DNA of 64,000 bases from JASSUD01 sp031963445 (lineage in GTDB: Bacteria; Pseudomonadota; Gammaproteobacteria; Burkholderiales; Burkholderiaceae), in NCBI GenBank assembly GCA_031963445.1, contig JASSUH010000002.1:1-64000 (forward strand), written 5' to 3'. Below, piece by piece: positions 52,973 through 61,723 of the stretch. The notes under the pieces were generated by a model. That model saw only the letters and a list, made by a program, of their open reading frames with translations. It had not been told where the DNA came from and did no database searches. Both the position numbers and the translations under genes were made by a program. The stretch's first letter is position 1; every line of letters begins with the position of its first letter.

Positions 52973-54073
52973 TCATCTACTCATACCATTAATCATCGCG
53001 TCCGTCATACCACCAGCACCCGCAAGCACAATCAACATCAATATACCGATGGTAATTATGCTTCCACTAAGCAGCATATTTGCTATCGCCTGCATTTGGC
53101 TAATACTGACAGCCATCCAATCTTTGCCAAACTGCTCGATCTCCGCACTTGCGCCATCTTTTCCAGAAATCACGCGCAGGAACTGCACAGCCTTTTTGTC
53201 GGGGAAGTCATAGCCAGCTTTAAACAAGGCTTGACCAAGACCACTACCAATATTCACGCCATAAAGCGTCGCATCAATTCTCTCCTTTAGCCAAGGAGAT
53301 GCTTTGCTGCCAAGCTTGATCAGTGCATCGTTCAATTTAACGCCTGAGCTCTGAAGCGATCCCACGTTAAGCAAAAACGTACTGCCATGGAATGTGCGAT
53401 AAATCGCCCATGGTGTAGCCGGAATTTTTTCCAGTAATAATCTCAATGGCCCCTGAAAATACGGAAGAGTGACCAGCGCCGTAGTTATCAGTGCGGTCAG
53501 CACCATCAGAATTGACATCCCATAACCTGTTACCACATCGGCGATTAACTTCAATAATTTTGCAGTACCATTCCACGTTTCAGGGTTGGTTGTACTGGAC
53601 AGCTTAGGTACGAGATCGTGCGAGACTTTATACAAAAGAAAACCCGCCTCGATAAAAAGCACAGACGGGTAAATCGTAGCTTTCATCAATGCACCGCGGA
53701 CAGCCCCCATTGCATTCACCAAATCAACCGCCTTGCTAAATGCACCTTGGTAACCCACTCCGTCGATCAATTTACCCGTTTCTTCGCCAGCAGCAATCAA
53801 CATGTGTTCTTGATAACCTACCCACTTGGCCAACGTATCAGAAAAGCGTATCCCTTCACTAACACCGAGCAAGCAATCTTGCGCAACTAAGCATTGGATA
53901 TTATTAGGTTTTCTACCATTGTCGCTATAAATGTTGTAGATTTCTTTCAGCGCATCATGCAGCTTGATACCGTTCTTAGCCAAGAGAGATAGAGACTTGT
54001 AAAATTGAATACGCTGGCGAGCGCTAAATGAAGACTTCAAAAACCAAAACTCAAGCTTTTCTAAAATTTTCAT
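52973..54073 (-). CDS. pilR: PilR-type inner-membrane platform protein (GspF family)
   Basis: 366 residues with two GspF-like cytoplasmic domains and three hydrophobic segments (about 125-145, 185-205 and 335-360). Family signature positions include GIKLHDALKEI and IAAGEETGKL. It organises pilin assembly at the inner membrane with PilQ, whose gene precedes it by 2 bases. Confidence 0.9.
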   Translation of the reverse strand: MKILEKLEFWFLKSSFSARQRIQFYKSLSLLAKNGIKLHDALKEIYNIYSDNGRKPNNIQCLVAQDCLLGVSEGIRFSDTLAKWVGYQEHMLIAAGEETGKLIDGVGYQGAFSKAVDLVNAMGAVRGALMKATIYPSVLFIEAGFLLYKVSHDLVPKLSSTTNPETWNGTAKLLKLIADVVTGYGMSILMVLTALITTALVTLPYFQGPLRLLLEKIPATPWAIYRTFHGSTFLLNVGSLQSSGVKLNDALIKLGSKASPWLKERIDATLYGVNIGSGLGQALFKAGYDFPDKKAVQFLRVISGKDGASAEIEQFGKDWMAVSISQMQAIANMLLSGSIITIGILMLIVLAGAGGMTDAMINGMSR

Positions 54074-54075
54074 AG

Positions 54076-55593
54076 TTATCCCAGCGTAAGAGTGTCTTCA
54101 TCAAGTGAACAAACCATCTGTTCGCCAAGAAAGGGGTCTATGACACCTTCGTTTATCTTATAAATAAGATGTTGTGCTTTCGTTATTCCATTCATGTTCT
54201 GCACCCAATATTTGCGCGCATCAGCTTTTCCATCTCGCTTAAACACATTCATTAAAGCCTGCGTTGGCACAACCATCTCTGCAACAACTGTCCGACCTTT
54301 ATAACCCCTACCGCTGCAATGCGGACATCCGCGATCATTTCCCTTCAAAAAGACCTTTTGAGTATCGCAATAAATCTCTACACGCTCTCTCAGTTCTTCA
54401 CTTAGCTCACGGCGATTTTTCAGATAAGGACGCTTACACGCTTCGCAGTTCTTAGGAGCCAAAGACTGATTTATTAGTCCTGTTACAGTAGATGCATCTG
54501 TAAGCAAATTAATATCAACGCCAATATCTCTTAAGCGTTCTAAAATTTGGATCGCGTCATTAGCATGTAAGGTTGTCCACACACCATGCCCAGTCATTGC
54601 TGCTCGAAAAGCAGCGACAGCAGAATCAACATCTCGCATTTCACCGATCATAATGACGTCAGGATCAAGACGAAGGCCATTACTAATTGATTTTGCCCAT
54701 TCCCTCGACACAGCTGCTGGATCTCGATTGTCACAGAGTAAAGGCGTTTGAACAGCCCCTGGAATGACATACTCTGGCGGGTCTTCAAACGTGAGTAGTT
54801 TGATCTTATATTTATTAACCGCCATTAAATTTGAAAGCAGCACCTCAAGCGAAGTAGATTTCCCAGATCCTGTTGCGCCGCTGAAAATATTGATTCCTCG
54901 AATACGTTCAGTCATGCGCTGCATAATTTTCAACTGTTGATCTAAATATTCCAATTCACGTAACGTTTGTCGCTTTTTACGAGCGAGTAGCCGTAAGACA
55001 ACTTCATTACCATAATCCATTGGGCGAGTTGCAATTCGGGCTCCAACAAGTCCGCAGGCAGACAAATATGCACGCGAAATCCGACCGTCTTGTGCCTTTC
55101 TTGAAATGTAATCTCCTTCTGCGACATCACACATTGAGCGATACATCGTTCCACACAATGCAGCTCCATCCTCCGGACTGAATACATTCTGCTTGTCGAG
55201 CTCCAAAAATCCATCAATGCGCATCCATACCTGCGTGTGCTTTGCATAATTTCTAAAATGAATATCGCTAGCACCGCGCTCAACTGCCATTTTGATGAGC
55301 GCGATGACCTGCTCCTGACGCGACGAATTATCCCCAACTACCCCTCCCCCGGCTAACGCATACATTCGCTGTATCTCGTCTACCGAGGTCATCTTGATAT
55401 TGAACTCCACATTATTGCGGCGCAATAGTTCTATATATGACAGAACCGACAAATCTTTGGCGTATGCAGACGCTATATGAAGTGTTCCATCCGTCATCAA
55501 ACATAGCTTATCTAGATCTACCGCTTGCACTTCATACTTTGCACCTTGGCCTGATGCAATAGTCCGAATAGCTGCAGAATCATCCACGCTCAT
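54076..55593 (-). CDS. pilQ: PilQ-type pilus assembly ATPase (GspE family)
   Basis: 505 residues. Walker A SGATGSGKST is near 236, Asp box LLTFEDPPEY, Walker B DPDVIMIGEMRD, His box TLHAND. A tetracysteine zinc site (NCEACKR, then GCPHCSGRGYKG) at about 380-430 marks assembly rather than retraction ATPases. It energises thin pilus growth. Confidence 0.93.
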   Translation of the reverse strand: MSVDDSAAIRTIASGQGAKYEVQAVDLDKLCLMTDGTLHIASAYAKDLSVLSYIELLRRNNVEFNIKMTSVDEIQRMYALAGGGVVGDNSSRQEQVIALIKMAVERGASDIHFRNYAKHTQVWMRIDGFLELDKQNVFSPEDGAALCGTMYRSMCDVAEGDYISRKAQDGRISRAYLSACGLVGARIATRPMDYGNEVVLRLLARKKRQTLRELEYLDQQLKIMQRMTERIRGINIFSGATGSGKSTSLEVLLSNLMAVNKYKIKLLTFEDPPEYVIPGAVQTPLLCDNRDPAAVSREWAKSISNGLRLDPDVIMIGEMRDVDSAVAAFRAAMTGHGVWTTLHANDAIQILERLRDIGVDINLLTDASTVTGLINQSLAPKNCEACKRPYLKNRRELSEELRERVEIYCDTQKVFLKGNDRGCPHCSGRGYKGRTVVAEMVVPTQALMNVFKRDGKADARKYWVQNMNGITKAQHLIYKINEGVIDPFLGEQMVCSLDEDTLTLG

Positions 55594-55604
55594 ATGCCCC
55601 TCTT

Positions 55605-56063
55605 TTATCTACTTATCCCTGGAACAAAAGGCGCACCGCTTCCTTGCGATCGAATCAAAGGAGCTAATGCAGAAAAACCAACCTGGAACTTATGTTTGTC
55701 TTTGATGAGTTCCACCTTGTTTATATCCGAATAAATTTTGCTGACCCTGTACCCACCTGGAATAAGATCCCCCTCATTGGCTTCGACCACGATATTCCCA
55801 GGATAAATAAACGTAGCTAGCAAAAGCTTATCTGCCCCGTAAATCGACTTGAGTACAGGCTGAGTACCATCTGTGCCTAATCTGTCCTGCTGTTTCCGGG
55901 CGAGTTCGGCTTGAACCTCTTCACGCTTAACCTGTGCCTTAATGAGGATGGTTTCAGATTGAATACGCGCTAAATCTCCGACATTCAACGCATCATCGGC
56001 GATGGCAACGCTACAGAAAAAAATCAAAGGGATAAAAAGTCCTAGAGACTTATTTATATGCAT
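55605..56063 (-). CDS. pilP: PilP-type pilus protein
   Basis: 152 residues with a signal peptide (about 1-22). A coiled-coil part (about 30-65) is followed by a small beta domain (VEANEGDLIPGGYRVSKI). This is the PilP pattern: a periplasmic link between the inner-membrane complex and the secretin. It overlaps pilO by 14 bases. Confidence 0.85.
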   Translation of the reverse strand: MHINKSLGLFIPLIFFCSVAIADDALNVGDLARIQSETILIKAQVKREEVQAELARKQQDRLGTDGTQPVLKSIYGADKLLLATFIYPGNIVVEANEGDLIPGGYRVSKIYSDINKVELIKDKHKFQVGFSALAPLIRSQGSGAPFVPGISR

Positions 56064-57342
56064 ACAGTTCTCCAGTAACCATCCATGTCAGAGAAGCCTC
56101 TTCCTCTATGTACTTCATTGTCATTTTGGTTACTCGCACACCATTTTTATCTGGCAGCCCCGTAATCAAAATAGTTGGAGAAATGGGAGTTTTAAATTCA
56201 TAAATAAACATACGCCAATCAGCAACATATGGAGGTGGAAGAGCCACCTGCTTTTCAATCAACTTCAGCTGAACATCAACTGCTTGGAAATATGACAAAA
56301 AATTATTTTTTACCGTATCAACAGAAGCTAATTTTTCATCGTCTCCGCAAAATATTTTCACGCTTCGTTTAACCATAGCGGTATTGCCCTCCTCAGTAAT
56401 AAAGGGAGACTCACTAAAATGGTTTTTTATTAATTTAATAAAATTACTTACTGTTGTTCCAATAGTTTTTCTACGATATATAGCTGTTATGGATATTTCA
56501 TCACATGTTGCTTCATCTATTTGCCATCCAGCAATATTAAGCGGCAACGCATAAATTTCAGCTGTGCAAACCTTTGTGAAATCATCAGCCTTAGCTATCT
56601 TCGCCCAAGGACGTGGAGGTGCTTGCACTTCCTGCTCATTCTTCGTATCTAGTAGTTGTAACGCTGCTCGGAGGTTTTTTTCCTTATAAATTTTGTATTC
56701 GCTCCCTCCATACAGCACCACCATAAATGCCAGAGCTGCCATACAGACGGTAACTAATTCTTTCTTAGTCAGGCCGAAAGTTAGTTGTTTAAGACGATAT
56801 TCACTCTTAAGAACGTTAGGCGTCAAAATCTCTGATAACGCTTTTTCGTATTGAGAAAATTGAAAATCTACTGGGGCAAATATTTGTTTATCTTCATACT
56901 GAAATAATTGATATCCTTGTTTAAGTAAATTCAAAGCCTCGTCGCGGCTTGCAACCACGTCATAGCCGGGGACAATAGAGCCATCATGGACAGCAACAAC
57001 CGCATATTCATCATCGTTAACATGGAATGCACCTAACCAGGAATCACCCAATTGACCAGCTAGCGCGGCGGCCAGACTGTACATGCCTTTTTCAACCCCA
57101 GCATCTTTATTAACGAACCCTGCCTGTATTCGGACAGTTTTACGAATCGCAACGATATCCCAATTACGCTTTTTCCCAATGGCTCTAGCTTCGCTCATAT
57201 AGCTGCGAGGATTTGTCAAAGGCTGCCAAAATAGGCCCGTAACAAATTTACGGCCATTGATGGTTAAGATACGAATCTTTTTAATCGAAGAGCTTTTTTC
57301 TTCGAGCCTAACCGGATTAGGCTTCTTATTAAAAAATCGCAT
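56050..57342 (-). CDS. pilO: PilO-type pilus assembly protein
   Basis: 430 residues. The N-terminal cytoplasmic part (LTINGRKFVTGLFWQPL, WLGAFHVNDDEYAVVAV) has the PilO2 pattern of type IVb systems. One membrane helix lies at about 195-215, and the rest is periplasmic. It begins 2 bases after pilN. Confidence 0.85.
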   Translation of the reverse strand: MRFFNKKPNPVRLEEKSSSIKKIRILTINGRKFVTGLFWQPLTNPRSYMSEARAIGKKRNWDIVAIRKTVRIQAGFVNKDAGVEKGMYSLAAALAGQLGDSWLGAFHVNDDEYAVVAVHDGSIVPGYDVVASRDEALNLLKQGYQLFQYEDKQIFAPVDFQFSQYEKALSEILTPNVLKSEYRLKQLTFGLTKKELVTVCMAALAFMVVLYGGSEYKIYKEKNLRAALQLLDTKNEQEVQAPPRPWAKIAKADDFTKVCTAEIYALPLNIAGWQIDEATCDEISITAIYRRKTIGTTVSNFIKLIKNHFSESPFITEEGNTAMVKRSVKIFCGDDEKLASVDTVKNNFLSYFQAVDVQLKLIEKQVALPPPYVADWRMFIYEFKTPISPTILITGLPDKNGVRVTKMTMKYIEEEASLTWMVTGELYAYK

Positions 57343-57344
57343 TT

Positions 57345-59033
57345 TTATTCCATAACAGTAGGTGTAATAAGCACCACTAGCGTTGACCGCGACCGATTAC
57401 CTTTTACCCCACCGCCAAAGAGAAAATTTTTAGGAGAATCAACACCTTTGTAGTCGGCCAAATTATCTTCTTGGTCAAAGCCACTAAGCATCAAAGTTTC
57501 ACCCGGATTAAGCCTGACCTTCTGAGACGAGTTTATTGGTAAATCAAGCTCTGGCACCTCAGCAAAACCACCGCCGCTACCCGTATCTTTGACCGTACGG
57601 ATATTGCGCAGATTTGATAGATTGATGCTGAATTGAAGTAGCATACGGTTATCGCTCATCACATAGGGAAGCAGTGACATATTGAATCCCGTTGTGATAA
57701 TGCCAGTCTGAAATGTCGTCGTAGTTCCTACATTCGGCGTTGTTGTTGTCTGTGAGCCAGGAACAAAACCATTTTGCTTTGCAACCTGAACAGGAACGGC
57801 CTGTAAGTTCAATGTAGAAACGGTTGGTTGCTTAATAATGCTGACAGAACCCTGTTCAGCCAAAGCGCTGAGAATCACATCAGTGCCTTGCCAGGGTGAT
57901 TTGCTGTTTTGAGGAATAGTGACCGTACCTGTAGTAGCACCTTGTGGCGCTGTAAAAGCGCTTGATAGCTTGACCCCATATTTATTAGAAAGCGCCTGAT
58001 AAACCGCATTCCAGCTAATGCCAAACGAGTCTGAATTGGACAACGAAACAGATAGGATACGAATTTGAAAAAGGACCTGTTTAGTCAGGGTCACATTTTC
58101 TTTTTCAACGTAAGTGCGAATCCGACTTAGTACATCTGTATTGTCTGTGCAGGTAATAGAGCCAGTTGATGCTGAGGTAGAACACCGTCCTTTAACAGAG
58201 ATCATGCTATCGAGCGTTTTCTTTACGTCGTCCCAGATAGCTGTCTTTAATGTAACAGTAGTGTTTTGATTAGAAGTACTCTGTCCACTAATTCCGTTGT
58301 TGCTAGCGCCTTGTGTTGCCCCGCCAGAAACACCATTTACCATTGTCGTGCCGCTTTGCACATCAGATCGCATCTCTGTACTAGATGCGATCGCATTCAA
58401 AGAAAACGTTTCTGTATCAAGGTTATAAATCTTGATCAACCCATCGTCAAATTTCCATGAAAGCCCAAACCGGGCTGAAATCATATTGAGCAGTCCAGTC
58501 AATTCACCGTTATAGTTTATATCCACGAGCCTTGGATTTGCCGCCATCCGCTCAGAAGCACTTTGAAGCATATACGAAGCACCAGGCTGCTGAGGCATCC
58601 CACTTGCACTTTGCATAATTGGTGATGTTGAGCTACCCGCTAAGTTCAAGTCATTACTGAAAGGGTGATCAATTGCAGAAAGAGCATCGGAGGTCACTCT
58701 GACCGGAATGCCACAATATTTAGTGACGATCTGCCCAAACTCCAAGATTGAAATAGGCTCATTCGTAGCGATCTTAATCCTACATTTTGAGATGGGCCCT
58801 GCCACCTTCGTTTTTACCTTAATCGGTTCGAGTGAAACCCACTGATCGTTGAGATATACCACCGTTTCACGCTCTTTTTTCGTCGGTATATCTTGATATT
58901 TACTAATCTGATTAGTCACATTTTTATATTGATCACGCACTTTCTCATCGATGGTGTTGACTTTTTTAAAGGTTGAACAACCAGCAGTACTTATAGCTGC
59001 AATGGCAAACGCCAAGATTCGGAGCTTTGTCAT
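57345..59033 (-). CDS. pilN: PilN-type outer-membrane secretin lipoprotein
   Basis: 562 residues. The lipobox STAGC puts the lipidated Cys at residue 19. The N domains (FGLSWKFDDGLIKIY) lead to a secretin core near 340-560, with VPVQVAKQNGFVPG and a C-terminal RSRSTLVVLITPTVM. Oligomers form the pore for the thin pilus. A Ser/Gly/Thr-rich linker is at about 225-260. Confidence 0.93.
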   Translation of the reverse strand: MTKLRILAFAIAAISTAGCSTFKKVNTIDEKVRDQYKNVTNQISKYQDIPTKKERETVVYLNDQWVSLEPIKVKTKVAGPISKCRIKIATNEPISILEFGQIVTKYCGIPVRVTSDALSAIDHPFSNDLNLAGSSTSPIMQSASGMPQQPGASYMLQSASERMAANPRLVDINYNGELTGLLNMISARFGLSWKFDDGLIKIYNLDTETFSLNAIASSTEMRSDVQSGTTMVNGVSGGATQGASNNGISGQSTSNQNTTVTLKTAIWDDVKKTLDSMISVKGRCSTSASTGSITCTDNTDVLSRIRTYVEKENVTLTKQVLFQIRILSVSLSNSDSFGISWNAVYQALSNKYGVKLSSAFTAPQGATTGTVTIPQNSKSPWQGTDVILSALAEQGSVSIIKQPTVSTLNLQAVPVQVAKQNGFVPGSQTTTTPNVGTTTTFQTGIITTGFNMSLLPYVMSDNRMLLQFSINLSNLRNIRTVKDTGSGGGFAEVPELDLPINSSQKVRLNPGETLMLSGFDQEDNLADYKGVDSPKNFLFGGGVKGNRSRSTLVVLITPTVME

Positions 59034-59419
59034 TACAGCTTCCTCGTGATATGGATAAGTCTCTGTTTTTTCTGAACATCGATCAATAGTGGTTTTTTCG
59101 CTTTCTCGTATAGTTTGATAAAAGCTGTTGCTGCCTCATCAAATGATCCTTCAAATTGCACTGGTGCCAATAGTTGATAATCGATATCAGCCGCATCCCA
59201 AATCACGTGCCAATTTGCCTTCTTGCTCCAAGTTACAAGCGAATCATGCAATGTAGATCCTTCAGCCCCAATCCATATTTCTGGAAAAGGTTTTATTTGT
59301 ACCATTGCAGATGTGGATCTTTCATTAGTTTGATCAACCAAATCATCGTCGACAATCATTAGCCCAGCGTGCGTAGTAAGCGGTAGCATGAATATGATGA
59401 GCAAAAAGAGTTTTTTCAT
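59033..59419 (-). CDS. Small periplasmic TcpQ-domain protein
   Basis: I choose ATG 59419, which begins a signal peptide (MKKLFLLIIFMLPLTTHAG); the frame extends upstream to 59563 but without a good start. The mature protein of about 110 residues has the TcpQ pattern (GSTLHDSLVTWSKKANWHV, FEGSFDEAATAFIKLY). It precedes the secretin gene, overlapping it by one base, and should help secretin assembly. A second TcpQ-like domain is at 48570-49532. Confidence 0.82.
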   Translation of the reverse strand: MKKLFLLIIFMLPLTTHAGLMIVDDDLVDQTNERSTSAMVQIKPFPEIWIGAEGSTLHDSLVTWSKKANWHVIWDAADIDYQLLAPVQFEGSFDEAATAFIKLYEKAKKPLLIDVQKKQRLIHITRKL

Positions 59420-59490
59420 TACTAGCCATTGAAAAACGGATAAATCACCGATGTTTCTAACATTGAAGAGCCTCCACATCAGAATATATT

Positions 59491-59525
59491 CATAAAATAA
59501 TAATATTACAATAGTATGATAAATT
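59491..59525 (-). promoter_or_regulatory. Promoter-like element of the minus-strand pil operon
   Basis: The minus strand reads ATTGTAATATTATTATTTTATG, the shared element followed by an ATG that opens only a 4-codon frame. It lies about 75 bases upstream of the TcpQ gene. The adjacent CGACTTTTCAAGTCG (59529-59543) is an inverted repeat. Confidence 0.55.
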
Positions 59526-59585
59526 ATACGACTTGAAAAGTCGATAATAAAGATTGCATACATTCTTCAGCCAACTTCAATTCTA

Positions 59586-61031
59586 TTATCCATGCTGCGT
59601 TTGCTTGGATTGAGCAATTATTTGCTTTAATAGTCGCCGCCCTTCCTCACGAGGAGTAATCGAAAGCTTAGGAGGCTGAATTGTGTTTATTTGAGACATT
59701 CGCTTAGCCTTAATTTTATCCGCCCATTCCAGTAGTAAGGTGCCATTCCGCTCGTTGTCTTTGGTAATCAATGAACGAAGATAGCTTAATGGATTTTTTA
59801 CGGTTCCAGTTGACATACGGCCTATCAATTCGTCCAACAAAGGCTGCCGACGAAGAGGAAGTGCTGTCTCGATGAGAACTTCAAACGCGCAAAGTAAATC
59901 TTCAGAGGTCTTCGGGAAAATCAATCCACTCAGCGCATTTCTGTCTAAAAGGCTGGGCCTATCGGTGTGTTCCCTAGCCTGTTCAGAAACTTGGGTAGAG
60001 CCGCTATCCTGGTTGCTAGCTCGACGAGTTGCAAGCACCGCGAGTCCCAGGTTGGCTTTAAATTTGCCTAATTTACAAGCACTAACCAGCGCACGACAAA
60101 ATGGCACTGGCCCTTTTTGGATTGTTTGTGCATTAATTGCGCCTTGAATCTCATCAAGAATTGGCTGGTGAAATTGCTCAGAGCATGTCACCAATAAATT
60201 CTCGATTTTCTCTCGATCTTTATTTTCAAGAGATGAAGGGAAAACCAAATCAAAATTAAATCCACCACCACTAACCGAATGATTAGCGTCCAGCTTAGGG
60301 TTGGGCTGTAGGTTGACTTTTTGTAGTTGTAGTTGTGGTTTCTGAGTAGTTTCTGTACCAGTAGTTTCTGTACTTAGGGAATGGGCTTCCTTCATTTCCT
60401 GTGAATGTAGATTCAGCATTTCAGTAACTTGATTTTCTTTATTTCCTGTAAATGCAGAATCCGTGTTTACAGGAAATACACTTTCTTCATTTCCTGTAAA
60501 TGTAGATTCTTTATTTCCTGTAAATACAGAATCTATAGATGGTATAAATTTATTGGTAAAACAAGCACTTACGTTTAGATTTGGTGATTTTTTTTCGTTT
60601 CCTGATGGCGAAGTGTCACTGTTTTTTTTGTCACGCAACAGGGAGTCAAGCGCGTCATCTAGAAGCGCATGGTTCCGAAAATAAAAGGTCAAGTTACTTC
60701 GGCGATCGAAACAACTACAATAAAATTTTCCTTGGAACTTGTCTTTGGTTTTATCGAAATCGCTTTTGGATTTATACCGAACACCTATTTTGTCGAATGC
60801 GGTGCGGAATTCTGGGGCGCTTATTCCGAGCTCTTCGCACCAGCTTTCGCTAGGCTTATACTGAGGGTGGTTTGAGGGTTCCATGAATTTGTAGAAACTC
60901 TTCGGATACCGCTCAAACCAATAGTCGAGCTGCTGCATAAGAAGGCAGCCAGCCACACTGTGGGTCAGTGGATGCAATTCTTTGACGTAAGGGATGGTAT
61001 TTCTGGTTAAATACAGAATGCGGTTTCTCAT
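59586..61031 (-). CDS. Putative replication initiator with repeats inside the gene
   Basis: I choose ATG 61031, eight bases after AGGAG; ATG 61037 and 61058 are in frame. Residues about 5-100 (NTIPYVKELHPLTHSVAGCL, YWFERYPKSFYKFM, SWCEELGISAPEFRTAFDKI) look like the winged-helix N-terminus of phage or plasmid replication proteins. Residues about 165-215 consist of an 8-residue repeat (FTGNKEST-like) whose DNA is a 24-bp periodic iteron-like array. The C-terminal half (about 270-480) has two similar helical segments (LLVTCSEQFHQPILDEIQGA; LIETALPLRRQPLLDELIGR). Layout resembles phage lambda O, which has its origin inside the gene. No other replication gene is in the window. Confidence 0.6.
   Translation of the reverse strand: MRNRILYLTRNTIPYVKELHPLTHSVAGCLLMQQLDYWFERYPKSFYKFMEPSNHPQYKPSESWCEELGISAPEFRTAFDKIGVRYKSKSDFDKTKDKFQGKFYCSCFDRRSNLTFYFRNHALLDDALDSLLRDKKNSDTSPSGNEKKSPNLNVSACFTNKFIPSIDSVFTGNKESTFTGNEESVFPVNTDSAFTGNKENQVTEMLNLHSQEMKEAHSLSTETTGTETTQKPQLQLQKVNLQPNPKLDANHSVSGGGFNFDLVFPSSLENKDREKIENLLVTCSEQFHQPILDEIQGAINAQTIQKGPVPFCRALVSACKLGKFKANLGLAVLATRRASNQDSGSTQVSEQAREHTDRPSLLDRNALSGLIFPKTSEDLLCAFEVLIETALPLRRQPLLDELIGRMSTGTVKNPLSYLRSLITKDNERNGTLLLEWADKIKAKRMSQINTIQPPKLSITPREEGRRLLKQIIAQSKQTQHG
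60394..60526. repeat. 24-bp periodic iteron-like array inside the putative rep gene
   Basis: ATTTCCTGTRAATR begins at 60394, 60441, 60489 and 60513. A degenerate copy starts at 60418 and an inverted copy (TTTACAGGAAAT) lies at 60466-60477, so six slots repeat every 23-24 bases, about two helical turns. This fits binding of an initiator along one face of DNA. The surrounding sequence is AT-rich. It also encodes an 8-residue protein repeat, so protein-level selection is the alternative explanation. Confidence 0.75.
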
Positions 61032-61148
61032 AGTCATAGCTCCTCTCTTGGGAACCATGCCGCACTAATAAAGTATTTAAAACCGTAGGTTCGGCTGCGT
61101 GCCGACCATGTGAAGGGTCTCATAAGCGTCACTTATTTGATGTAAAAC

Positions 61149-61177
61149 TTGCAAACGAAAAAGTGACGAACTACAAT
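61149..61177 (+). promoter_or_regulatory. Sigma-70-like promoter in the rep leader, reading away from rep
   Basis: TTGCAA and TACAAT are spaced by exactly 17 bases on the plus strand, a good match to the -35/-10 consensus. No gene starts downstream on this strand, but a strong terminator does, 95 bases further on. Confidence 0.6.
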
Positions 61178-61183
61178 AGACCC

Positions 61184-61310
61184 AACAGCGCACCCAATGC
61201 TGTAAGTGAGTCTAAAGCAATTTATCACTGCGATGACCTAGTGACCGCGAAGAAACTAAGTCTTAATTTTCAAAACGCCAACGCTTCTAACGTTGGCGTT
61301 TTGTCTTTTT
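61184..61310 (+). ncRNA. Probable counter-transcribed RNA opposite the rep leader
   Basis: The promoter at 61149-61177 and the terminator at 61272-61310 define an RNA of about 125 bases with no ORF. It is antisense to the region between the XRE gene and rep, which would be the rep mRNA leader if rep is read from the XRE promoter. Antisense RNAs in this place control copy number in many plasmids. Both ends are predicted, not observed. Confidence 0.5.
61272..61310 (+). terminator. Strong terminator between the XRE gene and the rep leader
   Basis: AAAACGCCAACG and CGTTGGCGTTTT form a 12-bp stem around 7 bases, followed by GTCTTTTT on the plus strand. On the minus strand the stem itself ends in TTTT, so some termination of the XRE transcript (stop 61309) is also possible. 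Confidence 0.85.
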
Positions 61311-61620
61311 AGGCTGATGCAATCATGCCGTTTTCCTCCACGAGGAAATCGACGTTTGTGCCTAGAACCCGTTTCACGATGTCTGGATATGCTGCTGCAA
61401 TCTTTAGCAGCGACACTGCGCTCCTTGAAGGGTTCCGTCTTTTGATTTCCCATGAAATATAAGTGTTCTCAGGTACACCAATTAAATCAGCGAACTCTTT
61501 CTGATCTAGGTTGAAACCGGTCCGGATTGCTTTGAGATTGATCTGCCCAAGGTTATTCATCGGCAAATCACTCGACGGAAAGAATTTTAGCTGTACTGGA
61601 TTCAATGTTGGGGATTGCAT
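61309..61620 (-). CDS. XRE-family HTH regulator
   Basis: 103 residues from ATG 61620, with GGAGG 5 bases upstream; the frame is open to 61863 but the earlier codons overlap traB. The HTH is at about 35-60 (KAIRTGFNLDQKEFADLIGV, then NTYISWE). The protein is likely a repressor acting on the palindrome at 61686-61708. Its place between traB and rep suggests control of replication or of itself. Confidence 0.8.
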   Translation of the reverse strand: MQSPTLNPVQLKFFPSSDLPMNNLGQINLKAIRTGFNLDQKEFADLIGVPENTYISWEIKRRNPSRSAVSLLKIAAAYPDIVKRVLGTNVDFLVEENGMIASA

Positions 61621-61685
61621 TACATCCTCCTGTCCAAAATAAATCAATAAGCGTAAGACTAACGCAGAGTACAAGTGTTGGCAAG

Positions 61686-61708
61686 ATATTTGTACATTGT
61701 ACAGATAT
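61686..61708. promoter_or_regulatory. 23-bp palindromic operator upstream of the XRE gene
   Basis: ATAT and TTGTACA on the left mirror TGTACA and ATAT on the right around a central T, with one mismatched pair. It lies 66 bases upstream of the XRE start and 16 bases beyond the traB stop, where autorepression is expected. Confidence 0.65.
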
Positions 61709-61723
61709 GAGAGGTTAACCACC

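Noticed and set aside
59420..59563. N-terminal extension of the small TcpQ protein
   Set aside because: It crosses the predicted promoter and would hide a clean signal peptide that starts at 59419.
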